Shown: positions 1 to 8,612 of the stretch, in pieces
How the letters are laid out: each line of letters starts with the position of its first letter
Numbering within the stretch: position 1 is the first letter of the stretch
Assembly: GCF_024298965.1 (NCBI RefSeq)
Contig: NZ_CP085193.1
Coordinates: forward strand, 1,860,001-1,924,000
Direction of reading: 5' to 3'
From: Streptomyces rapamycinicus NRRL 5491
Lineage (GTDB): Bacteria; Actinomycetota; Actinomycetes; Streptomycetales; Streptomycetaceae
Length of the DNA stretch: 64,000 bases
Notes under the pieces: model-generated
The model's input: the letters and a program-made list of their open reading frames with translations, nothing else
What the model was told of the DNA's origin: nothing
The model's database searches: none
Translations under genes and position numbers: made by a program

Positions 1-2
1 TG

Positions 3-2669
3 GGCTCGGTGCGCCGGCTGCTGGAACCGGGCCTGGCGGCGCGGGCGGAGGGCAGCCGGCTGGTGCGCAGCTCCGGCGGCTACCGGCTGAACGCCGACCC
101 GGACGCGCTGGATCTGCTGCGCTTCCGGCACCTGAGCGAATCGGCCCGGCGCACCGCCGCCGAGGGGGAGCCGGAGCGGGGGGCCGAGCTCTTCGCCCGG
201 GCGCTCGCCCTATGGCAGGGGCCGACCGCCACCGGAGTCCCCTCAGACATCCAGACCCATCCTGTCTTCTCCGGTGTCGACCGTGAACTTCTGGCCATCG
301 CGAAGGAGGCCGCCACCACGGCGCTCGCCTCCGGGGTCCCGGAGCAACTGCCCACCGTGCTGCAGCAGTTCGCCGCCCACCACGCGCTGGACGAGACCCT
401 CCAGGCCCAGCTGATCCGGGTGCTCGCCACCACCGGGCGGCGGGCCGAGGCGCTGGAGGTCTTCTCCTCGGCGCGGGACCGGCTGGCGGACCAGCTCGGT
501 GTGGCGCCGGGCCCGGAGTTGCGCGCCGCCCACCGCGAGGTGGTGCCCCGGTCGACCCCGGCCCCCGCCGAGCCGGTCCAGCCCACCCCTCCGGCGACGC
601 CGCCCGCCCCGGCGGTCCGCCCGGCCCAACTGCCGCCCGATCTGCCCGCGTTCAGCGGACGCCACGGCGAACTCGCCGGTATCCACGCGCTGCTGCCCGA
701 GGGCGCCGGGATCGCCCCACCGGCCCCGCTGGTGATCAGCGCGATCGACGGGATGGCCGGGATCGGCAAGACCGCGCTGGCCGTGCACTGGGCGCACCGG
801 ATCGCCCACCGCTTCCCGGACGGACAGCTCTACGCCAATCTGCGCGGCTTCGATCCGACCGGTTCGATGATGTCGCCGAACGAGGCGCTGCGCGGATTCC
901 TCCACGCTCTGGGGACCCCGCCGAGCCGGGTGCCCACGGGTCTGGACGCCAAGACCGCGCTGTACCGCAGTCTGCTGGCGGGGCGGCGGATGCTGGTCCT
1001 GCTGGACAATGTGGTGGACTCGCAGCACGTACGCCCGCTGCTGCCCGGCTCCCCCGGCTGTCTGACCATCGTCACCAGCCGCAATCAGCTGCACGGTCTG
1101 ATAGCGAGCGAGGGGGCCCGTCCTCTTACTCTGGGGCCGCTGTCCCCGGCCGAGTCCCATGAGGCGCTCGTCCGGCGGCTGGGTACGGACCGGGTCGCCG
1201 CGGAGCCGCAGGCGGTGGCGACCATCATCCGGCTGTGCGGGCGGCTGCCGCTCGCGCTGGCGGTGGTGGCCGCCCGCGCCGCGACCCGTCCCTCCTTTCC
1301 CCTTTCTTCTGTCGCCGCCGAGTTGCGCGAGAGCCAGGGCAACCTCGACGCGTTCGCGGGCGCCGATCCGAGCACCGACGCGCGGAGCGTCTTCTCCTGG
1401 TCCTACCGGGCGCTGGAGCCGGAGGCCGCCCGGCTGTTCCGGCTGCTCGCCCTGCACCCCGGGCCCGAGGTCTCCACCGCGGCGGCCGCGAGCCTGGCCG
1501 GGCTGCCGCTCCGGGTCACCCGGGCCCTGCTGGCCGCGCTCACCCGAGCCCATCTGCTGATGGAGCCCGACCCGGGCCGCTACACCTTCCACGATCTGCT
1601 GCGGGCGTACGCCATGGAGCTGGTCCAGGACCATGAGGCGGAGGAGATCCGCCAGGACGCCCGGCACCGGATGTTCGACCACTATCTGCACACCGCGCGC
1701 ACCGCCGCCACGCGGCTCGCCCCGCACCGGACCGAACCGCTGCCGGTGTCCCCGGCCCGGCCCGACGCGGCGCCCGAGCACCTCGGCGGCCAGGAGCGCG
1801 CCGAGGCATGGCTCTCGGCCGAGCGCCGCGTACTGCTGTCGGTCGTCGAGCACGCGCGGGACCACGGATTCCCGGCCCACGCCTGGCAGTTGGCCGTGAC
1901 ACTGGAGCTCTTCCTGGACCGGTGCGGCCACTGGCAGGAGCAGACCGCCGTCCAGCGCACCGCGCTGGGGGCGGCCCGCGCTCTGTCCGACCGGCTCGGT
2001 CAGGCGCACGGCCACCGCACCCTGGGCTTCGCCGAGGGACGGCTGGGCCGGTACGAGGAGGCGTACGGCCATCTGGAGCGGGCGCTGGAGCTGTTCACGG
2101 AGCTCGGCGAGCGGGCCGGGCAGTCCCGCACCCTGCGCGCCCTGGCCTTCCTGGCCAACTGTCAGGGCCGCTACCAGGAGGCGCTGGACCACTACCGGCC
2201 CGCGCTCGGCCACTATGTCGCCCTGGACCACATCAGCGGACAGGCCAGCGTGCTCAACGAGATCGGCTGGACCCATATCCTGCTCGGTGAGTACGAACAC
2301 GCCCTGGCCCGTTGCCGGGAGGCCGTCGAACTGCACCGGCGGATCGGCGACGCGTCCGGCGAGGCCGCCGCGCTGGACAGCCTGGGGTACGCGTACCACC
2401 ACCTCGGACGGTACGAGCAGGCCCTCACCTCGTACGGCCGGGCGCTCGCCGTCTACCGCGAGATCAGCGACCGGTATCTGGAGGCCGACACCCTGCACCA
2501 CCAGGGGGACACCCGGTTGGCCCAGGGCGATGTGGCCACCGCCCTCACCGACTGGCGGCGGGCCCTGGAAATCCTCCAGGAGCTGAACCACCCCGATGCC
2601 CGGGTCCTCGACGGCAAACTGGGGCAGTACCGGCAGTCGCCGCATCCGGCCTCGGCTCTGAGCGGATGA
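3..2669 (+). CDS. AfsR/SARP-like regulator with BTAD, NB-ARC and TPR domains (5' partial)
   Basis: The reading frame is open from the window edge, and the first visible residues match the end of a winged-helix DNA-binding domain, so the true start lies upstream. Counting from the first possible start at 9: a BTAD (bacterial transcriptional activator) domain at about 25-180, a Pro-rich linker, an NB-ARC/STAND ATPase with Walker A GMAGIGKT near 250 and a Walker B-like LVLLDN near 330, then TPR repeats at about 650-865 (repeated LGRYEEA/GRYEQA helices). This is the AfsR architecture: an ATP-dependent activator of secondary metabolism or development, usually controlled by phosphorylation and partner binding. 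The BTAD and ATPase assignments are secure. Its targets cannot be read from the window; they may lie to the left. Confidence 0.9.
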   Translation, partial: GSVRRLLEPGLAARAEGSRLVRSSGGYRLNADPDALDLLRFRHLSESARRTAAEGEPERGAELFARALALWQGPTATGVPSDIQTHPVFSGVDRELLAIAKEAATTALASGVPEQLPTVLQQFAAHHALDETLQAQLIRVLATTGRRAEALEVFSSARDRLADQLGVAPGPELRAAHREVVPRSTPAPAEPVQPTPPATPPAPAVRPAQLPPDLPAFSGRHGELAGIHALLPEGAGIAPPAPLVISAIDGMAGIGKTALAVHWAHRIAHRFPDGQLYANLRGFDPTGSMMSPNEALRGFLHALGTPPSRVPTGLDAKTALYRSLLAGRRMLVLLDNVVDSQHVRPLLPGSPGCLTIVTSRNQLHGLIASEGARPLTLGPLSPAESHEALVRRLGTDRVAAEPQAVATIIRLCGRLPLALAVVAARAATRPSFPLSSVAAELRESQGNLDAFAGADPSTDARSVFSWSYRALEPEAARLFRLLALHPGPEVSTAAAASLAGLPLRVTRALLAALTRAHLLMEPDPGRYTFHDLLRAYAMELVQDHEAEEIRQDARHRMFDHYLHTARTAATRLAPHRTEPLPVSPARPDAAPEHLGGQERAEAWLSAERRVLLSVVEHARDHGFPAHAWQLAVTLELFLDRCGHWQEQTAVQRTALGAARALSDRLGQAHGHRTLGFAEGRLGRYEEAYGHLERALELFTELGERAGQSRTLRALAFLANCQGRYQEALDHYRPALGHYVALDHISGQASVLNEIGWTHILLGEYEHALARCREAVELHRRIGDASGEAAALDSLGYAYHHLGRYEQALTSYGRALAVYREISDRYLEADTLHHQGDTRLAQGDVATALTDWRRALEILQELNHPDARVLDGKLGQYRQSPHPASALSG

Positions 2670-2979
2670 CGGGGCCTGGTGGGCGTGGTCTTCCGCGCTG
2701 TCGCATTCACGGCGGGGCGCCTCCGGGTCGTCGGGACGGTGTGCGGCCGGGCCGCCAGGGCGCGGCCGTGCACCGGGTTCTCCCTGCCGTACGTACGGGC
2801 CCGGTGAGTTGCTCAACCGGGTGGGAAAAATCTTTGTGAGCGCCCTCCGGAGGCGGGTCGCGCAGGGTACCAGCAGGTAATGATCTCTGTCCCGGCTTTA
2901 TTCACTAGTGATGAGGTCTCCACGACCGAGCCACACGAGGTACTAGCGTCCGGTGTCACTCCGAACCAAGGAGGGCGCT
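2670..2979. other. intergenic region upstream of the DUF4142-DUF1996-sigma operon
   Basis: About 310 bases with no convincing gene; base composition is lower in GC around 2830-2950. A perfect 10-bp palindrome TCACTAGTGA lies at 2902-2911, about 70 bases before the next gene, and is a possible operator or promoter element. I could not place a convincing -35/-10 pair. Confidence 0.4.
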
Positions 2980-3621
2980 GTGCCATCAGCAAACCTCACC
3001 AGATCCATCGCCTCCAGCCGTACCATCGGCACCGGTCTCATCATCGGGGCGCTCGCCGTCACCCTGGCGGCGATCCTCATTCCGGTGTCGTTGTTCGGTG
3101 AGAGCAGCGTGGCCCTGCCGCGCAATGGCGTCACGGACGACGGCGGTGGGACGGTCAGCACCCAGTACGGGCCGCTCACGGCCACTGACCGGGACTTTGT
3201 CCGCAAAGTCAGGCTCGCCGGAACGTGGGAGCTTCCCGCCGGGCAGCTAGCCGAGGAGCGCGGCAGCCGGGAGGCCGTGAAGACCGCCGGTGAGCACCTC
3301 CTCGAAGGACACACCGAGCTCAACCGCCGGTCCGAGGAGGTCGGGCGGGCACTCGGAATCCAGGTGCCCAATCAGCCCAACGCACAGCAGCAGGGCTGGC
3401 TCAACGAGATGACCAACGCCGGTAGCAGCGCGGAGTTTGAGCGAGTGTTCGCGAACCGGTTGCGCGCCGCCCACGGCAAGGTGTTCAACCTTATTGCGCA
3501 AGTGCGAGCCGAGAGCCGCAACTCCATGGTCAGATCTCTGGCCACCAGGGCCAATGCCATCGTTCTCGACCACATCACGGTCCTCGAGGACACCGGGCTC
3601 GTCGACTTCGACGCCCTCTAA
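2980..3621 (+). CDS. DUF4142 family exported/membrane-anchored protein
   Basis: A 213-residue protein from the GTG at 2980. That start is favoured because AAGGAGG at 2968-2974 sits 5 bases before it; the in-frame GTG at 2953 has no ribosome site. A hydrophobic segment at about 17-38 (IGALAVTLAAILIPVSLF) is a signal anchor. The remainder is helical and matches DUF4142, a ferritin-like four-helix fold: TATDRDFVRKV, a Glu-rich middle with the characteristic HxEL-type stretch (GHTELNRR), and a C-terminal HITVLED. The family is extracytoplasmic and its activity is unknown. It is the first gene of an apparent operon with a DUF1996 protein and an ECF sigma factor, which suggests an envelope or spore-surface role (inference). 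Confidence 0.8.
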   Translation: MPSANLTRSIASSRTIGTGLIIGALAVTLAAILIPVSLFGESSVALPRNGVTDDGGGTVSTQYGPLTATDRDFVRKVRLAGTWELPAGQLAEERGSREAVKTAGEHLLEGHTELNRRSEEVGRALGIQVPNQPNAQQQGWLNEMTNAGSSAEFERVFANRLRAAHGKVFNLIAQVRAESRNSMVRSLATRANAIVLDHITVLEDTGLVDFDAL

Positions 3622-3641
3622 CGACTAAGTGAAGTGATCTC

Positions 3642-5150
3642 ATGAGGCAACAGACCCACAAACGCGGGCGGTTCACTAACAAGACCGTCGCCATCGTCGC
3701 CGCGCTGGCGCTCGGCGGCGGTGGGGCCGCGATCATCGCCGCCAACGCGTCCGCCCACGGCGACAAGAGCGGCTCAGAGCAGAACAACACCGTGGCCGCG
3801 AAGGCGGGGACGATCCAGTGCCCCGACGTGGGGCAGCAGCTGAGTGACGTGCCGTCGAAGGCCCAGCCCGAGGTCGACAAGAACCTGGCCGAGCTGGACA
3901 ACCAGGTGGCCAAGGCGTACCAGCAGATGAACCAGCAGCAGGGTTCGAACGACGCCGTGCTCTCCAAGCTCAACGACGACCGCTCCCAGACGCTGAACAA
4001 CATCGGCTCGGCCATGGGCGGCGACAACTCCCAGCTGCAGGGCATGGCCAACTGCAAGTGGCAGGAGGTCGCCAACCAGGCCGGCCAGGGCCAGGACGGT
4101 CAACAGCAGGGCGGCCAACAGCAGGGCGGCGACCAGCAAGGTGGTCAGCAGCAAGGCGGCGACCAGCAAGGTGGTCAGCAGGGCGGCGACCAGCAAGGTG
4201 GCGACCAGCAGGGCGGCGAGGGCGCCAACGAGGTGCCCGGCAACGCCGGCGGCCAGGCCGGCAACGGCCCGTCGCAGGACGACTTCGTCGACATCACCAA
4301 GGTGCAGCCGAACGTCCAGCAGCCGCCGGAGGCCCAGGGGAACGGCTCCAGCGGCACCTTCTCCTCGGAGTGCGGCGTCGGCGACCCCCAGCTGCGCAAC
4401 AGTGACAACGTCATCGTCGCGCCCGGTGTCGGCAACGGCGCCCACCACACCCACGACTACGTGGGCAACGACAAGAACGACGCCTTCGCCAACAACCAGA
4501 CCTTCGAGCAGGGCGGCACCTCCTGCGAGAACCAGGACGACAAGTCGACCTACTACTGGCCCGTGGTCCGTGCCCAGGACGGCAAGGACGAGGCGGACGC
4601 CAACGAGCTCGGCGGCGGCCAGGAGGGCAACGTCGGCACGATCCTGACCCCCAAGAGCTCCAAGATCGAGTTCAAGGGCAACGCACAGAGCAAGGTCACG
4701 GCGATGCCGAAGTTCCTGCGCATCATCACCGGTGACGCCAAGGCGTTCACCAACGGCGACAAGAACGCCAACGCCTCCTGGAGCTGCACCGGCTTCGAGG
4801 ACCGTCAGCTGACCGACAAGTACCCGCTCTGCCCCGAGGGCAGCTCGGTCACCCGGACCTTCGACTTCCAGAGCTGCTGGGACGGCCAGAACATCGACAG
4901 CGCCAACCACCGTGACCACGTGGCGTTCGCGGGCGAGGACGGCTCCTGCCCCAACGGCTTCAAGGCCATCCCCCAGCTGGTGAACACCATCACCTACGAC
5001 GTGCCGGCCAACACCCCGTTCGCCGTCGACGGCTTCCCCGAGCAGTTGCACAAGCCCATCACGGACCACGACGACTTCATCAACGTGATGTCGGAGGACC
5101 TGATGAACGAGGCGGTGGACTGCATCAACAGCGGCAAGCAGTGCGGCTGA
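3642..5150 (+). CDS. DUF1996 domain secreted protein with Gln/Gly-rich repeat linker
   Basis: 502 residues. The N-terminus is a signal peptide (KRGRF, then [18 protein letters not shown], then a likely ANASA cleavage site). Residues about 45-145 are helical and polar. Residues about 153-195 are a tandem [10 protein letters not shown] repeat. From about 225 onward it matches DUF1996, a domain of secreted fungal and actinomycete proteins of unknown activity, with several Cys (SSECGVG, TSCENQ, WSCTGF, QSCWDG) and the His-rich [11 protein letters not shown]. It may be wall-associated or a lytic/carbohydrate-binding protein (inference). It lies 20 bases after the DUF4142 gene, and its stop overlaps the next start as TGATG, so it is translationally coupled to the sigma factor. 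Confidence 0.85.
   Translation: MRQQTHKRGRFTNKTVAIVAALALGGGGAAIIAANASAHGDKSGSEQNNTVAAKAGTIQCPDVGQQLSDVPSKAQPEVDKNLAELDNQVAKAYQQMNQQQGSNDAVLSKLNDDRSQTLNNIGSAMGGDNSQLQGMANCKWQEVANQAGQGQDGQQQGGQQQGGDQQGGQQQGGDQQGGQQGGDQQGGDQQGGEGANEVPGNAGGQAGNGPSQDDFVDITKVQPNVQQPPEAQGNGSSGTFSSECGVGDPQLRNSDNVIVAPGVGNGAHHTHDYVGNDKNDAFANNQTFEQGGTSCENQDDKSTYYWPVVRAQDGKDEADANELGGGQEGNVGTILTPKSSKIEFKGNAQSKVTAMPKFLRIITGDAKAFTNGDKNANASWSCTGFEDRQLTDKYPLCPEGSSVTRTFDFQSCWDGQNIDSANHRDHVAFAGEDGSCPNGFKAIPQLVNTITYDVPANTPFAVDGFPEQLHKPITDHDDFINVMSEDLMNEAVDCINSGKQCG
4101..4218 (+). repeat. in-frame degenerate repeat encoding (D)QQ(Q)GG units
   Basis: Short tandem units of 12-18 bases (cagcagggcggc / cagcaaggtggt with gac inserted) encode a run of QQGG, QQQGG and DQQGG. 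Synonymous changes (ggcggc against ggtggt) alternate along the array, as expected from slippage and unequal exchange. It forms a hydrophilic flexible linker between the two halves of the DUF1996 protein. Confidence 0.85.
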
Positions 5151-6085
5151 TGGAACACACTCACCAGGCGCGCGTCGGCCGGAAGGCCGGCGCGCGCCGC
5201 GCTGTCACCGGACACTTACGCCAGGCCGCGGACGACGAGGCGGCCGCCGAACCTCCGGCGGTGGAGCATCCGGACACCGAGGGGTTCCCGGGACCGGAAC
5301 ATACCGACCGACCGGTCCGTCCCCCCTCGGACCACGAGCTCACCCGGCGGCTGGTCGAGGGCTACCGGTCGGGCAGCAGCAGCCCGGCCGCGGCCGACCT
5401 GCTCTACCGCCGCCACCACCCGGCGACCCTTCGCTACGCCCGGACCTGCTGCCGTGACCCCCATGACGCCGAGGACCTGGCCTCCGAGGCGTTCTTCCGC
5501 ACCTTCCAGGCCGTTCGCGCCGGGGGCGGTCCGCGGGGTCCCTGGCGGCCGTATCTGCTCACCGTGGTACGCCATACGGCGATGGAGTGGAGCGCCGGGG
5601 AGCGCCGGGTGCTGCTCACCGCCGACTTCGAGTCCTGGCGGCAGCACGCGCCCACGGCCGACCCCCAGCAGCATCTGGTGGCCCGGGAGGACCGCCGGCT
5701 GCTCATCCGCAGCTTCCGGGGACTCCCCGAGCGCTGGCAGACCGTGCTGTGGCTGACCCTCGTCGAGGAGGAACCCCCGCACCGGGCGGCCATGGTCCTG
5801 GGCATCTCCCCCAGCGGGGTGACCTCGCTGGCCTTCCGGGCCCGGGAAGGGCTGCGGGAGTCATATCTGCGGGCCCATCTGGAGTCGGCGCGCGACGACC
5901 GGTGCCGGCACTACAGCGGCCAGCTCGGCGCCTCGGTGCGCCGCGGCGGGGGGCGCGGCCGGGCGCTGGCGCGCCATCTCGCCGAATGCGCCTTCTGCTC
6001 CCACGCCTACCGCGAACTCCTCGGTCTCAACGCCGCGATGCGCACGGCCCCGCGTACGGCGGCGCCCGCCGGGGCCAGGGGCTGA
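5150..6085 (+). CDS. ECF-type RNA polymerase sigma factor with C-terminal zinc-finger (anti-sigma-like) tail
   Basis: 311 residues from the ATG at 5150, which shares bases with the previous stop (TGATG, coupled translation). Sigma region 2 is at about 75-140 (LYRRHHPATLRYARTCC, DAEDLASEAFFRTF). Region 4 is at about 185-240 (LPERWQTVLWLTLVEE, HRAAMVLGISPSGV, FRAREGLRE). The tail at about 250-305 has CRHY...HLAECAFCSHAYREL, which resembles the HxxxCxxC zinc-binding motif of ZAS anti-sigma domains. No separate anti-sigma gene follows, so the fused tail may regulate the factor itself (inference). It directs transcription of an unknown regulon, plausibly including the two secreted proteins upstream. 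Confidence 0.88.
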   Translation: MEHTHQARVGRKAGARRAVTGHLRQAADDEAAAEPPAVEHPDTEGFPGPEHTDRPVRPPSDHELTRRLVEGYRSGSSSPAAADLLYRRHHPATLRYARTCCRDPHDAEDLASEAFFRTFQAVRAGGGPRGPWRPYLLTVVRHTAMEWSAGERRVLLTADFESWRQHAPTADPQQHLVAREDRRLLIRSFRGLPERWQTVLWLTLVEEEPPHRAAMVLGISPSGVTSLAFRAREGLRESYLRAHLESARDDRCRHYSGQLGASVRRGGGRGRALARHLAECAFCSHAYRELLGLNAAMRTAPRTAAPAGARG

Positions 6086-6103
6086 ACCACCCCGCTCCGG
6101 CGG

Positions 6104-6131
6104 CCCCGGCGGGCTCCCCGAGCCGCCGGGG
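6104..6131 (+). terminator. imperfect GC hairpin after the sigma factor gene
   Basis: CCCCGGCgGGC pairs with GCCGCCGGGG across a TCCCCGA loop, with one bulge. It lies 20 bases past the sigma gene stop and has no T tract, as is common in Streptomyces. Confidence 0.5.
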
Positions 6132-6139
6132 GCAGCGAA

Positions 6140-6171
6140 AACCGCCGACCGCGTGGGTGCGGCCGGCGGTT
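6140..6171. terminator. strong hairpin between convergent genes
   Basis: AACCGCCGACCGC at 6140-6152 pairs with GCGGCCGGCGGTT at 6159-6171 around a 6-base loop: 13 positions with one mismatch. A run of A on one side makes it usable from both directions. It sits between the ECF sigma gene (plus strand) and the PucR-type gene (minus strand). Confidence 0.65.
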
Positions 6172-6196
6172 CGCCTCCTGTCGGCATGAGTTCTGG

Positions 6197-7366
6197 TCAG
6201 AGTCCGTTGACGCGCGCCTCCCTGGCGATGCCCAGTGGCCGGACACCGGGGGGTGCGCCGGTACGGGTCCGGCGGCTCACCCGGGACGCGTGCCGCCGTA
6301 TCCGGTCAACCTGCGCCATCAGCCTGCGGCCGCGCAGCGCCATCTCCAGCTCGAAGCGTATTCGGGGGTCCCGGAGGCCGGGCCCGAAGAGCTTCTCGAT
6401 CTGGCGCAGCCGGTAGCGCACGGTCTGCGGATGCACCTTGAGGGCCTTGGCCGCCTCGGGCGCGCCACCGCCCTCGAGCCAGGCCAGCAGCGTCATCTGC
6501 AGGCGCTCGCTCTGCCGGGGGGTCAGCCCGACCAGCGGCTTGAGCCACCGGGCGGCCAGCGCCCGGACCAGCGACTCGTCCTGAAGGAGCAGCAGCATCG
6601 ACAGATGGTCGTCGACGAAGAGCACCCGGGCCTCGGGGCCGGAGCGGGCGGGCGCCAGGGTCAGCAGGCGCCGGGCCCAACGCACCGAGGAGGAGGCGTC
6701 GTTGAGCGGCACCACATGGCCCACGGCCGCGGTACGGCCGCGCAGCGCGGTCTCCAGCGCCGCCCGGGTGCCGGGCTCGGCCGGAGTGGGTTCCCGCTCC
6801 GGGTCCTTCTCGCCCTCCTGGGCAGCGGCGGTGCCGGTGTCCGGGGTGGGCCCCGGGTCCGCGTCCGGGTCGGGGATCAGCAGGCACAGCTCGTCGCCGA
6901 CCGCGCCGATGAGGGTGTCTCCCAACACGGCGGCCAGCTGCGGGGCCTCGCCCGGGGTGGGCAGGGCGATGGCCTGCACCGTCTCGGGAAGCGGCCAGCG
7001 GGCGGCCCGGGAGAGCTCCACCAGGGTGCGCTCGGAGACCGCCACCTCGCCGATGAGGGCCTCGAACAGATCGCGCCGGGCCCGCTCGGGCGGCACCTCG
7101 GCCAGTGCCTCCTCACCGGAGGCGGCGCCCGGTTCGCCCGCGCCGTCCTCGCCCGCCTTGCGGTGGCCGAGTGCGGTCAGGAGAGCCTGCTCGACTCCCC
7201 ATCGGACCTTGTCTCGCTCAGAGTCCTCCAGGAGTTCGGCGAATCCCGGGATTCTGTGCCGAAGGTTCTCAACCACCTCGTCGGCCAGGGACGGGAGTTC
7301 ATTGCGCAGCACGCGGGTCCACTCGCCACGGGGGCGGGACCAGATGCGGTTCACGAGTTCGCCCAT
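6197..7366 (-). CDS. PucR-family (CdaR-like) helix-turn-helix transcriptional regulator
   Basis: 389 residues from the ATG at 7366, chosen because GAGG lies 5 bases upstream. In-frame ATG 7369 and GTG 7441 are alternatives (389-414 residues). The C-terminus carries the PucR HTH (HTH_30): LTPRQSERLQMTLLAWLEGG, then APEAAKALKVHPQTVRYRL and QIEKLFGPGLRD. The middle part resembles the GGDEF-like/PucR effector half. The protein is cytosolic; its ligand is unknown. It is divergent from the redox module at 7713-11933 and could regulate it (inference from position only). An acidic stretch at about 180-205 (DPDADPGPTPDTG) is probably a linker. Confidence 0.85.
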   Translation of the reverse strand: MGELVNRIWSRPRGEWTRVLRNELPSLADEVVENLRHRIPGFAELLEDSERDKVRWGVEQALLTALGHRKAGEDGAGEPGAASGEEALAEVPPERARRDLFEALIGEVAVSERTLVELSRAARWPLPETVQAIALPTPGEAPQLAAVLGDTLIGAVGDELCLLIPDPDADPGPTPDTGTAAAQEGEKDPEREPTPAEPGTRAALETALRGRTAAVGHVVPLNDASSSVRWARRLLTLAPARSGPEARVLFVDDHLSMLLLLQDESLVRALAARWLKPLVGLTPRQSERLQMTLLAWLEGGGAPEAAKALKVHPQTVRYRLRQIEKLFGPGLRDPRIRFELEMALRGRRLMAQVDRIRRHASRVSRRTRTGAPPGVRPLGIAREARVNGL

Positions 7367-7712
7367 CATTACCTCGTTCTTGCCGGGGGGAGACCTGGCC
7401 GTTGGGGGGTCGGTCAGGTCCGTGGAGGTTGCCTCCGTCACCGGTTCGTCCAGTACCGGTCAGGGAGTCGAGGGTCCTCCGCTACGTCATAGAGGACCCC
7501 GCCCCCTCCCGGTCCCGGCACTTTGCCGGTTCTTTGCCATTGAGACGACAGTGGATCAGCCGGGAACGGTGTGGGCACGGTTCGTCCACTAGAAGTTGTC
7601 ACGTTACGACAAATCTTATGGAGATCAGGTGTACTTCCGAGAAGCTGCTGCCCCCAAGACGACTTTGACGTATCTCGTCACCCGCGCGAATCCGCGCGAT
7701 CGGGAGGCTCCA
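7367..7712. promoter_or_regulatory. divergent intergenic region with an 8-bp perfect inverted repeat
   Basis: 346 bases between the PucR-type gene and the redox module. GGGTCCTC at 7472-7479 and GAGGACCC at 7492-7499 form a perfect 8-bp inverted repeat with a 12-base spacer, suitable as a regulator-binding site for either gene. The direct repeat CTTTGCCGGTT/CTTTGCC near 7521-7540 and a lower-GC patch around 7590-7640 (gttacgacaaatcttatgg) may hold the promoter for the plus-strand operon. Confidence 0.45.
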
Positions 7713-8612
7713 ATGTCCATGTCCCAAACGCCGCTCCCCTCCTCGCAGGGGCGTCACGGGGGACGCCGAGCTCGTGGCGGACGACGAGCCGCTCGCCGGA
7801 CCCAGCAGCGTGATCCATCCGGACTGGGATGGCCACGCCATATCCGGATCTATGCCGTCGTCGGCTCCATCGCACTGTCCTTGTACGTGACATGGAGCGC
7901 CGGCGCGTTCTCGAAGATGTTCGTGTTCCTCGACTTCGGCGCGGGTGTGCTCGCGCTGGTCTGTCTCACTTCGGCGGTGCTGTGGGGGCTCGCCGCGACC
8001 GACCAGATGATCCTGCACACCAAGCAGCGGCTGCTGGCCCAGGCCATCCACCGGGCGGCCGCGGTAGCCGGACTGCTCTTCCTGGCCGTTCACATCTGGG
8101 TCAAGGTCGCGGAGAGCCACACCAACACCGCGTCCATCGCGATACCGTTCGCTGACGCAAATCAGCCGGTGCTGATCGGGCTCGGCACCATCGCCGGCTA
8201 TCTCTTCGTGATCGCCGCGGTGACCGGTGCGGCCCGCAGCTCGTTCGCCTCCAGGGGCAACTCCCGCTGGCGCTACCGCTGGTGGCGGGCGCTGCATGTG
8301 GGTGCCTACCCCGCGTGGTGCGCCGCGCTGATCCACGGTCTGAAGGCGGGACGCGCCGCCAAGATCTGGGCGACCTACGGTTACATCGCGGCGCTCGCCG
8401 GGGTGGCCATCGCGCTGTGGCTGCGGCTGGTGCAGCGGCGGCGCCAGGACATCGACCGGGCGGACGGCATCGAGGTCAGGAACCCTCCGGCCCGCAGCAT
8501 GCAGGAGGGCCGGACCGGACGGTCCGATCCCACCGTGCCGCGCCCCCGTTCGGCCGAGCCCGGCCGGTATGACAGCCAGCCGCTCGGTGCCTCTCGTGGG
8601 TGGGACCGGTGA
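7713..8612 (+). CDS. multi-pass membrane protein, ferric reductase-like/haem-binding transmembrane domain
   Basis: 299 residues from the ATG at 7713 (GGGAGG at 7702-7707, 5 bases away). A longer in-frame start at 7596 lacks a ribosome site. After a very basic N-terminus (GGRRARGGRRAARR) there are about six hydrophobic helices, e.g. IYAVVGSIALSLYV, GAGVLALVCLTSAVLWGL, GLLFLAVHIWV, GYLFVIAAVTGA and YIAALAGVAIALWL. Paired histidines in helices (AIHRAAAV and AVHIW; then ALHVG and ALIHGLK) fit bis-haem ligation as in ferric-reductase-like and cytochrome b561-like proteins. Its stop overlaps the next start (GTGA), so it is coupled to the NuoF-ferredoxin protein. It probably passes electrons across the membrane (inference). 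Confidence 0.75.
   Translation: MSMSQTPLPSSQGRHGGRRARGGRRAARRTQQRDPSGLGWPRHIRIYAVVGSIALSLYVTWSAGAFSKMFVFLDFGAGVLALVCLTSAVLWGLAATDQMILHTKQRLLAQAIHRAAAVAGLLFLAVHIWVKVAESHTNTASIAIPFADANQPVLIGLGTIAGYLFVIAAVTGAARSSFASRGNSRWRYRWWRALHVGAYPAWCAALIHGLKAGRAAKIWATYGYIAALAGVAIALWLRLVQRRRQDIDRADGIEVRNPPARSMQEGRTGRSDPTVPRPRSAEPGRYDSQPLGASRGWDR

Noticed and set aside
243-2816. An 857-codon minus-strand frame opposite the AfsR-like gene
   Set aside because: No domain, compositional noise, and the plus strand has BTAD, NB-ARC and TPR motifs.
3774-5069. A 431-codon minus-strand frame opposite the DUF1996 gene
   Set aside because: Leu/Val-rich product that mirrors the Gln/Gly repeat of the plus strand; no ribosome site.
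8600-8608. GTG at 8600 as start of the NuoF-like protein
   Set aside because: The GTG at 8609 overlaps the upstream stop (GTGA), a coupling seen repeatedly in this window.
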